A stretch of 64,000 bases of DNA, from NCBI GenBank assembly GCA_001664005.1, contig CP016093.1:3649031-3713030 (forward strand), in the 5' to 3' direction. Made by a program: the position numbers and the translations under genes. Shown piece after piece: positions 35,909 to 43,407 of this stretch; position 1 is the stretch's first letter, and every line of letters starts with the position of its first letter. Origin of the DNA: Rhizobiales bacterium NRL2. GTDB lineage: Bacteria; Pseudomonadota; Alphaproteobacteria; Minwuiales; Minwuiaceae. The notes under the pieces are model-generated. The model was given only the letters and a program-made list of their open reading frames with translations, was not told the DNA's origin and searched no databases.

Positions 35909-36564
35909 AACACGAAACTCTTCTTCTTCTCGAAGCCGGGCAGGACGGGCGTCGCCGCGTCGAAGATCGTGCGCCGGCCGATCCCGCCCACGCGGGTGAA
36001 GATGATCAGCTTGCCGATGCCGCCCTCGCGCAGCACCGTCATCAGCCGCCCGCCTTCGGCGAGCTGGTCCAGCAGGGTCTCCGGCACTTCGGCCACCGCA
36101 CCTTCCAGTATGATCACGTCGAAGGGGCCCTGGTCGGGAATGCCCTGCGCCAGTTCGCCCTCGACCACCGCCACGTTGGCGATGCCCAGGCCCGCCAGCG
36201 TCTCGGTGGCGCGGCGGACGAATTCCGGATCCTGCTCCAGCGCGATCACCGTGCCGGCCAGCGCCGCGGCCACGGCCGCGCCGTAGCCCGTGGTGCAGCC
36301 GACCACCAGCACCGTATCGTCGGCCTCGATGCGGGCGTCCTGCAGCATGCGCGCCAGCACCATCGGCTCCATCATGTAGCGGCCATCGCCCAGCGGCAGG
36401 TCCTCGTCGACATAGGCGATGCCGCGCAGTTCCTTGGGCACGAAGGCCTCTCTCGGCACGCGATCGATCGCCTCGATCAGACGCTCGTCGATCAGCCGGT
36501 TCGGCCGGAGCTGGCTGTTGATCATGGCCTGGCGGGCGGCCTCGTAATCCAGACTTGTGGACAT
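35905..36564 (-). CDS. Protein-L-isoaspartate O-methyltransferase-like protein
   Basis: This 219-residue SAM methyltransferase is similar to PCMT. It has the N-terminal MINSQLRPN and VPREAFVPKELRGIAYVDED blocks, then LVVGCTTGYGAAVAAALAG at the SAM-binding loop, where the usual GxGSGY is replaced by GCTTGY, and VIILEGAVAEVPE. The missing glycines suggest a member of the alphaproteobacterial subgroup next to tolC, whose repair activity is unproven. It is the first gene of the PCMT-rhodanese-tolC operon. Confidence 0.9.
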   Translation of the reverse strand: MSTSLDYEAARQAMINSQLRPNRLIDERLIEAIDRVPREAFVPKELRGIAYVDEDLPLGDGRYMMEPMVLARMLQDARIEADDTVLVVGCTTGYGAAVAAALAGTVIALEQDPEFVRRATETLAGLGIANVAVVEGELAQGIPDQGPFDVIILEGAVAEVPETLLDQLAEGGRLMTVLREGGIGKLIIFTRVGGIGRRTIFDAATPVLPGFEKKKSFVF

Positions 36565-36684
36565 TCACCCTTTCCCGGAAGCGCGCGGACCCCTCGGATC
36601 CACGGAAAACTCATGCAATTCGTGGCGTTATAAGGTGCGCGGGATCGCCGCGCAATGCGACCGGAACGCAACACCGCTTCCCGC

Positions 36685-36713
36685 TTGACCCGCCCCGGAG
36701 CGGGGCCTATACC
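36685..36713 (+). promoter_or_regulatory. Promoter of tRNA-Cys
   Basis: TTGACC at 36685-36690 and TATACC at 36708-36713 are separated by exactly 17 bp, close to the sigma-70 consensus. The spacer contains CCCCGGAGCGGGG, a perfect palindrome around one base. The tRNA begins 23 bp after the -10 box, as expected. Confidence 0.7.
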
Positions 36714-36736
36714 GCAGCCCGCCCACTCATTGGTAC

Positions 36737-36810
36737 GGCGCGGTGGCGGAGTGGTGACGCAACGGACTGCAAATCCGTGTACACCGGTTCGATTCCGGTC
36801 CGCGCCTCCA
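36737..36810 (+). tRNA. tRNA-Cys (GCA)
   Basis: The 74-nt cloverleaf is complete. The acceptor stem GGCGCGG (36737-36743) pairs with CCGCGCC (36800-36806), followed by discriminator T and an encoded CCA (36808-36810). The anticodon stem ACGGA/TCCGT encloses the loop CTGCAAA with anticodon GCA at 36769-36771, which reads Cys codons. The T arm is ACCGG-TTCGATT-CCGGT. Confidence 0.95.
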
Positions 36811-37051
36811 GCCTTTCCATCAGTCCAGTGGCCCGGCATCCGGGACGCAGCGGGTTGAATGCCGGGGCGGTCTCTCTCAAGTGAAATGCAGACGGGGTCG
36901 CCCGGCCCCGAAGGGGGCGCGGACGCGCGGCGGCGGAGCCGCCATTGGCCGTGGCAGCCGTTCTCCATCGCGGCGGGGCGGAGAGCCCCGCTCCGGATTC
37001 CCCGTTCCGGATTCCCCGCTCCCCCGGCAACCACCGCAGGAACCTCATGTC

Positions 37052-38077
37052 ATGATGCCACCCAGAAGAACCGCACCATTCAATCCCCGCGGTTTCTGGC
37101 ATTGGCGCCATGCGCCCGTTGTGGTGATGCTCGCCGCGGCGGTCGCGGCCACCCTGCCGCCCTACCTCATTGCAACATGGCCTGCTCCCCTCGAAGCGTT
37201 CTGGGCCTGGCTGAACCGGGGCCATGGCGCGGACGGAGTCACGAACGGCGCCACGCTGCGCAATCTGGGGCTGATCCTGCTCGGGCTGATCGCCCTGCCG
37301 CTGCTGGTCTGGCGCAGCGTCACCGCCCACCGCCAGGCCCACCGGCAATTCCGGCAGCTCGAGTCGGGCCAGCGCGGCAACCGCTACGGCCGGCTTCAGG
37401 ATGCCGCCGGGATGCTGGGCGCGGACTCCCGACAGGAGCGGATGGCCGCGATGTTCGTCCTCGACGAACTCCGCTGCGAGGATCCCGCCGCCTACCACGT
37501 CCCGGTCATGCGCCTGCTGACGGCCTGCTTTCAGGACATGCGCGGCCCGGAGAGGCCGCCCAAAGGTGAGCCGTCCGCCGGCGGCGCCGGGAGCCTCTAC
37601 ACCGCAGACGAAAAGCGCCTGCTGTTCCGCACGCTCGGCACACGCGACGACAGGATGAAACGCGCCGAGCGGGCCGCCGGCTATCACCCCGAACTGCGCG
37701 GCGCCCGCATCCCCGCGCCGCTTGCCTGCCACTTCCTCGATTTCTCCGACTTCGATTTCGCGAAGATGGACCTGTCCGGGATCCGGTTCGAGGGCTGCGA
37801 TTTCTCCCGCGCCGGCCTCGATCGCTGCGGACTGCGCCATTGCGCCTTCTTCCGCGGCGCAATGAAGGGCGTCCACATGACCGGCAACGCCATCGACGGC
37901 GCGACGTTCCACAGGGTGGAGGGGCTGAGCCCGAGACGGCTCCGGCACAACGCCTATGACTGCGAAGACGGCCTGCCGGCAGCGTTCATCGACGCCACGA
38001 CCGGCGAGGAGCAGCCGGTCGATGTCACTCCGGCCCCGGAGACAGCCGCCGACAGGACCGCCGCGGAGCCCGCCTGA
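37052..38077 (+). CDS. Membrane protein with pentapeptide-repeat-like region
   Basis: This 341-residue protein has two N-terminal membrane segments (VVVMLAAAVAATLPPYLIAT at about residues 19-38, and LGLILLGLIALPLLVW near 73-88). A cytoplasmic helical part follows, including RYGRLQDAAGMLGADSRQER, then a short pentapeptide-repeat-like stretch (DFSDFDFAKMDLSGIRFEGC and onward to about residue 305). Such proteins often occur as membrane-anchored pentapeptide proteins of unknown function. ATG 37052 has AGGA upstream; the longer reading adds Arg-rich sequence typical of noncoding GC-rich DNA. It lies between two tRNA genes. Confidence 0.75.
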   Translation: MMPPRRTAPFNPRGFWHWRHAPVVVMLAAAVAATLPPYLIATWPAPLEAFWAWLNRGHGADGVTNGATLRNLGLILLGLIALPLLVWRSVTAHRQAHRQFRQLESGQRGNRYGRLQDAAGMLGADSRQERMAAMFVLDELRCEDPAAYHVPVMRLLTACFQDMRGPERPPKGEPSAGGAGSLYTADEKRLLFRTLGTRDDRMKRAERAAGYHPELRGARIPAPLACHFLDFSDFDFAKMDLSGIRFEGCDFSRAGLDRCGLRHCAFFRGAMKGVHMTGNAIDGATFHRVEGLSPRRLRHNAYDCEDGLPAAFIDATTGEEQPVDVTPAPETAADRTAAEPA

Positions 38078-38220
38078 TCCTGCCGGCGATCGTGGCGACA
38101 CTGGCGCCGGCGCAGCGATCGCGCGGCTGTCGCCGATGCCGCGGCGCGGCCGGGGACGGTGGGATTTTTCGCTGGCCAATCCATGGGGCCTTTGTTATAT
38201 CGCCGCTCCGCCACGGCTGG

Positions 38221-38296
38221 TCCTCGGTAGCTCAGTTGGTAGAGCAAGCGGCTGTTAACCGCTGGGTCGTAGGTTCGAGTCCTACCCGGGGAGCCA
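38221..38296 (+). tRNA. tRNA-Asn (GTT)
   Basis: The 76-nt gene folds fully: acceptor TCCTCGG (38221-38227) with CCGGGGA (38286-38292) including one G-T pair, D arm AGCTCAGTTGGTAGAGC, anticodon stem AGCGG/CCGCT around CTGTTAA with anticodon GTT at 38254-38256, T arm GTAGG-TTCGAGT-CCTAC, discriminator G and encoded CCA. It reads Asn codons. Confidence 0.95.
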
Positions 38297-38311
38297 ACCG
38301 GCGGCTTTTTT
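38292..38311 (+). terminator. Possible intrinsic terminator after tRNA-Asn
   Basis: AGCC (38292-38295) can pair with GGCT (38303-38306), directly followed by a run of T to 38311. The stem is short and overlaps the encoded CCA, so this is a weak but plausible terminator for the tRNA transcript. Confidence 0.35.
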
Positions 38312-38607
38312 CCGATCATCTCCACGTCGGCCTGAGCGAGGCGTTGCACCCTCCGCCGGGCAGAATCCGTCGGAGCTTTCGGTCGACTTCCTCGGGGCAC
38401 TCCGCTCGCACGCGACAGGCGGACGCGCCCGCCTCGGGTTGAAGCCCCTGATCCGACTGAAGAAATCAGAAGCAGGCCGGGTGCGCCTCCACACTCAAGC
38501 CCGGTCCCGCGGCCGATGACGGTCCCTGCGCGATGGCGTGCAGCCGTCGTTGGCCGTTGCAACGCTGCACCGGCCACCCGCCACCGCGCCAATCGTCCGC
38601 CGCGCCG
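38312..38607. other. Intergenic region without recognisable gene
   Basis: About 296 bp between tRNA-Asn and the end of the ChaC-like gene. No reading frame with a ribosome site or recognisable family was found on either strand, and no strong hairpin apart from short GC-rich ones. Confidence 0.5.
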
Positions 38608-39141
38608 TCACAGCCGGTCGGCCACCGCCTCCATGAAGGCGTCGCGGACGCCGATCTCCCGCAGGTGCGCGACCGTCTCCCGCACATAGTCGACATTGCG
38701 GCCGCTGTGGCCTTCGGCGCATCGCACCGTCTCCACCGCCGTCTCCACGCTGATGCGGTCGGCATATTGCGGGTTGGCGCGGTCGACGGTGAAGGTCAGG
38801 CCTTGCACCGCGCCGCCGTCGGCGAGGTCGAGGCGGACATGGGTGGGCACGTAGACCGGCGTCACCATCTCCCGGGCCGCGAGGTAATCGAAGGCGGCCT
38901 GCGCTTCATCCTCGGGCACGCGGTAGGCCGCCCCGATGCAGGAGCCGCCGCGGTCCAGGCCCATCACCAGCCCCGGCGCGTGCTGCAGCCCGCGGTGATG
39001 CCAGGACCAGACGCAGAGCCGGCGGTGCCGGCCGCGCAGCAGCGCCTGCTGGCGCTCGGCGTGTTCGAAGCCGGGCCGCCACATCAGCGAGCCGTAGCCG
39101 AAGACCCAGAGGTCGCCCCGGGGCAGGTCGAATGCGCTCAC
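38608..39141 (-). CDS. ChaC-type gamma-glutamylcyclotransferase
   Basis: This 177-residue enzyme releases 5-oxoproline from gamma-glutamyl compounds, in this group probably glutathione. The family signature is VFGYGSLMWRPGFEHAERQ near the N-terminus, with RRLCVWSWHHRG and VYVPTHVRLDLADG after it. The catalytic Glu lies in the AAREMVTPVYV region. The start is GTG 39141, overlapping the stop of the glutathione transferase gene (GTGA), so glutathione use and breakdown are co-encoded. Confidence 0.9.
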   Translation of the reverse strand: MSAFDLPRGDLWVFGYGSLMWRPGFEHAERQQALLRGRHRRLCVWSWHHRGLQHAPGLVMGLDRGGSCIGAAYRVPEDEAQAAFDYLAAREMVTPVYVPTHVRLDLADGGAVQGLTFTVDRANPQYADRISVETAVETVRCAEGHSGRNVDYVRETVAHLREIGVRDAFMEAVADRL

Positions 39142-40100
39142 GCCGCCTTCAGCCGCTCCCGTCCGTGGGGCGCGTCGAAGTCGATTTCCGGACCGATGGA
39201 AACGACGCGCGCCGGGTTCACCCAGGGATGGCTGTAGTAGTAGTGCCAGCGGATGTGCTCCATGTTCACCGTCTCGGCGACGCCGGGCCACTGGTAGAGC
39301 TCACGCGTCAGGCCGAACAGGTTGGGGAACTCGATCAGCCGGTTTCGGTTGCACTTGAAGTGGCCGTGATAGACGTGGTCGAAGCGGATCATGGTCGGGA
39401 ACAGCCGCCAGTCGGCCTCGGTGACGCGGTCGCCGGCGAGATAGCGCTGCTTCGAGAGCCGGTCCTCCAGCCAGTCCATGGTGTCGAACAGCTCGGTGAC
39501 CGCCTCCTCATAGGCGTCCTGGGTCCGCGCGAAGCCGGAGCGGTAGACGCCGTTGTTGACGGTCTCGTAGACGCGTTCGTTGACGAGATCGATCTCGTTG
39601 CGGAGATCCTCGGGATAGTAGTCGTCGGTGTTGCCGGTGAGATCGTCGAACGCCGAATTCAGCATCCGGATGATCTCCGCGCTCTCGTTGGAAACGATGC
39701 GGCCCGTCTTCCTGTCCCAGAGCACCGGCACGCTGACCCGGCCGGTGTAGGCCGGGTCGTTGGCGGTGTAGACCTGATGCAGATAGGTGAAGCCGTTGAC
39801 CGGGTCGCCCGTCGCGCCCTCGAAGTCCTTCGTCAGTTCCCAGCCGTTCTCCAGCATCAGCGGATGGACCACGGAAAAGGAAATGTGATCGGCCAGCCCC
39901 TTCAGCTTGCGGAAGATCAGCGTGCGGTGGGCCCAGGGACAGGCATAGGAGACATAGAGGTGATAGCGCCCGGATTCGGGCGGGAATTCGCCGCCCTTCC
40001 CGATCCAGTTGCGCAGCTGGGCGTCCTTGCGGACGAACTCGCCTTTCTTGCCCGGCTCGCGGGGCTTGTCGCGCCAGACGCCGTTTTCCAGCAGGCCCAT
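39138..40100 (-). CDS. Glutathionyl-hydroquinone reductase (YqjG/ECM4-type GST)
   Basis: This 320-residue glutathione transferase of the Xi class reduces glutathionyl-hydroquinones with a Cys rather than Tyr/Ser mechanism. The active-site motif CPWAHRT starts at Cys54 in YVSYACPWAHR. The SNESAEIIRMLN block binds the glutathione gamma-glutamyl group, and the C-terminal domain carries RYLAGDRVTEADWRLFPTMI. ATG 40100 has GGGAGA upstream. It is transcribed divergently from a LysR-type regulator, which probably controls it. Confidence 0.93.
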   Translation of the reverse strand: MGLLENGVWRDKPREPGKKGEFVRKDAQLRNWIGKGGEFPPESGRYHLYVSYACPWAHRTLIFRKLKGLADHISFSVVHPLMLENGWELTKDFEGATGDPVNGFTYLHQVYTANDPAYTGRVSVPVLWDRKTGRIVSNESAEIIRMLNSAFDDLTGNTDDYYPEDLRNEIDLVNERVYETVNNGVYRSGFARTQDAYEEAVTELFDTMDWLEDRLSKQRYLAGDRVTEADWRLFPTMIRFDHVYHGHFKCNRNRLIEFPNLFGLTRELYQWPGVAETVNMEHIRWHYYYSHPWVNPARVVSIGPEIDFDAPHGRERLKAA

Positions 40101-40183
40101 CGCAGATCTCCCATGTCGTTTCTCGTTTCCGTTCATCTGGGACGGTAACGCTTGGCGGCCAGAGGCGCGCGTGGAAGAATTCG

Positions 40184-40199
40184 GTTTCCGGATGGAAAC
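40184..40199. promoter_or_regulatory. Candidate LysR operator
   Basis: GTTTCC-GGAT-GGAAAC is a perfect 6-bp inverted repeat with the TTTCC-N4-GGAAA shape expected for a LysR-type regulator. It lies 12 bp before the regulator start. Extra GTTTC half-sites occur at 40118 and 40125, close to the divergent GST gene. Confidence 0.45.
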
Positions 40200-40211
40200 G
40201 GAACGGAGCCC

Positions 40212-41114
40212 ATGCACGACCTGACGGCCATGGCGGTGTTCGCCGCGATCGCGGAGGCGATGAGCTTCAGCCAGGCGGCGGAGCGGCTCAACCTCTCGAA
40301 GTCGGCGGTCTCCAAGCAGCTCGCGCGGCTGGAGGAGCGGCTGGGCGCCAGGCTGGTCAACCGCACGACGCGCCAGATCAGCCTGACGGAGGTCGGCGAG
40401 ATCTACTACGGCTTCTGCGCCCGCATCCTGAAGGACGCGGAGGCCGCCGACATGGCCGTGGCCCAGCTGCAGGCCGCGCCGCGCGGGCGGCTGCGCGTCA
40501 ACGCGCCGATGAGCTTCGGCACCATGCACCTCGCGCCAGCGGTGGCGAGCTTCATGGCCGAATACCCGGACATCCATGTCGAGCTGGAGTTGACGGACAG
40601 CTTCATCGACCTGATCGACAGCGGTTTCGATCTGGCCATCCGTATCACGCAGATGGCGGATTCCAGCCTGATCGCGCGCCGGCTGGCGCCCTCGCGCAAC
40701 CGGGTGATGGCGAGCCCCGCCTATCTGGAGAAGTTCGGCCGGCCGGAACATCCGGGGGACCTGAAGCGTCACCGCTGTCTGATCTACGCCAATTCGTCGG
40801 AGACGAGCTTCTGGACCTTCCGCCAGGGCGGCGACAGCCAGCAGGTCGCCGTCGACGGGCCGCTCCGCTCCAACAATGGCGAGATCCTGCGCGACGCGGC
40901 CATCGCCGGGGCCGGGCTGTCGATCCAGCCGCTGTTCATCGCCTGGCAGGCGGTGCGCCGGGGCGAACTCGTGCCCGTGCTGGAGGACTGGACGATCCGC
41001 GAGCTCTCGATCCAGGCGGTCTATCCCCACCGCCGCCACCTCTCGCCAAAGGTCCGCGCCTTCATCGACCACCTGGCCGGCTGCTTCGGCGACCCGCCCT
41101 ACTGGGAAGGATAG
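40212..41114 (+). CDS. LysR-family transcriptional regulator
   Basis: This 300-residue regulator has the LysR helix-turn-helix at residues about 1-60 (FAAIAEAMSFSQAAERLNLS then KSAVSKQLARLEERLGARLV) and a periplasmic-binding-like effector domain (residues about 90-295, RLRVNAPMSFGTMHLAPAVA and onward). It resembles the subgroup adjacent to quinone/glutathione reductases. GGAG precedes ATG 40212. The divergent glutathionyl-hydroquinone reductase is the likely target; the effector is unknown. Confidence 0.9.
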   Translation: MHDLTAMAVFAAIAEAMSFSQAAERLNLSKSAVSKQLARLEERLGARLVNRTTRQISLTEVGEIYYGFCARILKDAEAADMAVAQLQAAPRGRLRVNAPMSFGTMHLAPAVASFMAEYPDIHVELELTDSFIDLIDSGFDLAIRITQMADSSLIARRLAPSRNRVMASPAYLEKFGRPEHPGDLKRHRCLIYANSSETSFWTFRQGGDSQQVAVDGPLRSNNGEILRDAAIAGAGLSIQPLFIAWQAVRRGELVPVLEDWTIRELSIQAVYPHRRHLSPKVRAFIDHLAGCFGDPPYWEG

Positions 41115-41149
41115 GAGTTCGGTGTCGTGCCCGCCCCCCGAACGGGGTC

Positions 41150-41227
41150 ATGCCCGCCTGGTGCGGGCATCCGGCTACCCAACGACTCGCGGCGAAGCCG
41201 CGCCGGACCCCCGCACAAGGCGGGGGT
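41150..41227. repeat. Palindromic intergenic element, copy 3
   Basis: ATGCCCGC (41150-41157) pairs with GCGGGCAT (41163-41170), and ACCCCCGC (41207-41214) pairs with GCGGGGGT (41220-41227), each around a 5-nt loop. A third hairpin GCGGC-GAA-GCCGC lies between them. The whole element is roughly framed by GTCATG and GTGAC. It lies between the convergent LysR and ubiG genes. Confidence 0.75.
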
Positions 41228-41247
41228 GACATTGAGAACCCGGGCCC

Positions 41248-41985
41248 CTACGCCGCCGGACGCGCCGCGCAGGCGAAGTAGTTCACGTCCAGGTCCTTCG
41301 CGTCGAGCGACCAGCCGGCCAGCGGCGAGTAGACCAGGCCCGTCAGGTCAGTGACCTCCAGCCCGGCATCCCGGCACCAGCGGGCGAGTTCGGACGGCTT
41401 CACGAACTTGTCGTGGCTGTGCGTGCCGCGCGGCACCCAGCCCAGCACGTACTCCGCGCCGACGATGGCGAGCGCGAAGGACTTCGCGGTGCGGTTCAGC
41501 GTGGAGAAGACCACGAGCCCGCCGGGTTTCACGAGGCTCGCGAGCGACTGCACGAACAGCGGCGGATCCGCGACATGCTCGATGATTTCCAGCGCGAGGA
41601 CGGCGTCGAAGCGTTCGCCCTTTTCGGCCAGGACCTCGGCCGTGCCGTGGCGGTAGTCGATCTTCAGCCCCGCTTCCGCGGCGTGCAGGCGCGCCGCCTC
41701 GATGTTCTTCGCCGCCGCGTCGACGCCGGTGACTTCGGCGCCGAGGCGCGCCAGCGGCTCCGAGACCAGACCGCCGCCGCAACCGATGTCGAGCACGGAA
41801 AGCCCCGTCAGCGACGCGGCGCCGGCGCCGCGCCCGGAATGCCGCGCCAACCGGTCGGCCAGATAGCGCATGCGCGCGGGCGTCAGGCGATGCAGCGGCT
41901 TCATGGGTCCGTCCGGATCCCACCAGTCCTCCGCCATCGCGGCGAAACGCTCGATCTCGTCCGGGTCGACCGTGGTCGAGGTCAT
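41248..41985 (-). CDS. ubiG: Ubiquinone biosynthesis O-methyltransferase
   Basis: UbiG carries out both O-methylations of the ubiquinone ring. The 245 residues include the SAM loop VLDIGCGGGLVSEPLARLGA, the IEHVADPPLF segment, VFSTLNRTAKSFALAIVGAE and the membrane-associating VLGWVPRGTHSHDKFVKP loop characteristic of UbiG/COQ3. It is divergent from lysC, an arrangement common in alphaproteobacteria. Confidence 0.96.
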   Translation of the reverse strand: MTSTTVDPDEIERFAAMAEDWWDPDGPMKPLHRLTPARMRYLADRLARHSGRGAGAASLTGLSVLDIGCGGGLVSEPLARLGAEVTGVDAAAKNIEAARLHAAEAGLKIDYRHGTAEVLAEKGERFDAVLALEIIEHVADPPLFVQSLASLVKPGGLVVFSTLNRTAKSFALAIVGAEYVLGWVPRGTHSHDKFVKPSELARWCRDAGLEVTDLTGLVYSPLAGWSLDAKDLDVNYFACAARPAA

Positions 41986-42121
41986 GGCTGCTTTTCCTAC
42001 CGGCTGGTAACACGGAAGCGCCCTTGCGGGCCGTCCCGTGCAAAGTTAAGAGGTGCCCGCGCCCGGCCGCAAGGGCGCCGGTTTCAGCATCATCCATCCA
42101 CGTCGAGCGGCTTGGGATAAT

Positions 42122-43342
42122 ATGGCGCGCATCGTCATGAAATTCGGCGGCACGTCCGTCGGCGACATCGATCGGATCAAGGCGGCCGCCCTGCGCGTCA
42201 AGCGGGAAGTCGAGGCCGGCAACGAGGTCGCGGTCGTGGTCTCGGCCATGTCGGGGGAAACCAACCGGCTGGTCGATCTGGCGCGGGCCGCCTCGCCCAT
42301 GCACGACGCCCGCGAATACGACGTCGTCGTCGCTTCCGGCGAGCAGGTCACCATCGGCCTGATGGCGATGGCGCTGCAGGCGGTCGGCGTCCATGCACGC
42401 TCCTGGCTGGGCTGGCAGGTGCCCGTGCACACCACCGACGTGCACAGCTCGGCCCGCATCACCGGCATCGACACCGACGAGATCGTCCGCCGCTTCGGCG
42501 AGGGCCAGGTCGCGGTGGTCGCCGGCTTTCAGGGCGTGGCGCCGAACGGCCGGATCACCACGCTGGGCCGCGGCGGTTCCGACACCTCCGCCGTGGCGCT
42601 CGCGGCGGCGCTGAAGGCCGACCGCTGCGACATCTACACCGACGTCGACGGCGTCTATACCACCGACCCGCGCATCGTGCCCGCGGCGCGCAAGCTGGCC
42701 CGCATCACCTACGAGGAGATGCTGGAGCTGGCCTCGCTGGGCGCCAAGGTGCTGCAGACCCGTTCGGTGGAATTGGCCATGAATCACGGCGTCCGCATAC
42801 ATGTGCGGTCGAGTTTCAGCGACGAGCCCGGCACACTGGTCGTCGACGAGGAGGAAATCGTGGAACAGCAGATGGTCAACGGCGTGACCTACGCCCCCAA
42901 CGAGGCCAAGATCACGCTCCGCAAGGTCGCCGACCGCCCGGGCGTTTCCGCCGGCATCTTCGGGCCGCTGGCCGACGCCAACATCAATGTCGACATGATC
43001 GTCCAGAACGTCTCGGAGGACGGCGCCACGACCGACCTGACCTTCACCGTGCCGCGCGACAGCCTGGACCGGGCGCTGAAGGTGCTGGACGGCGTCAGGG
43101 ACGAGGTCCAGTGGAGCGAGCTGACCTCCGACCCCAATGTGGTCAAGGTCTCCATCGTCGGCGTCGGCATGCGCAGCCATGTGGGCGTCGCCAAGACCAT
43201 GTTCCGCGCGCTGGCCGAGAAGGGCATCAACATCCAGGTCATCACCACGTCGGAGATCAAGGTCAGCGTGCTGATCGGCGCGGACTACACGGAACTGGCG
43301 GTCAGGGCGCTGCACAGCGCGTTCGAACTCGACGCGGCCTGA
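42122..43342 (+). CDS. lysC: Aspartate kinase
   Basis: LysC phosphorylates aspartate at the start of the lysine, methionine and threonine pathway. The 406 residues begin with KFGGTSVGDIDRI (ATP/aspartate site), followed by GRGGSDTSAVALAAAL and the VYTTDPRIVPAARKL block. Two ACT domains fill residues about 265-405 (RPGVSAGIFGPLADANINVD and VGMRSHVGVAKTMFRALAEK), which usually mediate lysine or threonine feedback. It runs directly into ptsP, about 65 bp downstream. Confidence 0.97.
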   Translation: MARIVMKFGGTSVGDIDRIKAAALRVKREVEAGNEVAVVVSAMSGETNRLVDLARAASPMHDAREYDVVVASGEQVTIGLMAMALQAVGVHARSWLGWQVPVHTTDVHSSARITGIDTDEIVRRFGEGQVAVVAGFQGVAPNGRITTLGRGGSDTSAVALAAALKADRCDIYTDVDGVYTTDPRIVPAARKLARITYEEMLELASLGAKVLQTRSVELAMNHGVRIHVRSSFSDEPGTLVVDEEEIVEQQMVNGVTYAPNEAKITLRKVADRPGVSAGIFGPLADANINVDMIVQNVSEDGATTDLTFTVPRDSLDRALKVLDGVRDEVQWSELTSDPNVVKVSIVGVGMRSHVGVAKTMFRALAEKGINIQVITTSEIKVSVLIGADYTELAVRALHSAFELDAA

Positions 43343-43407
43343 CAGGGGGCCGGAAGGGAGGACGACATCGGCACAGGGGCGATATCGCCGTGAGCGGCGG
43401 ACAGGCC

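Noticed and set aside
36811-37051. N-terminal extension of the pentapeptide-like gene from 36881
   Set aside because: The added 57 residues are Arg/Gly/Pro-rich with no domain, and a better ribosome site stands before 37052.
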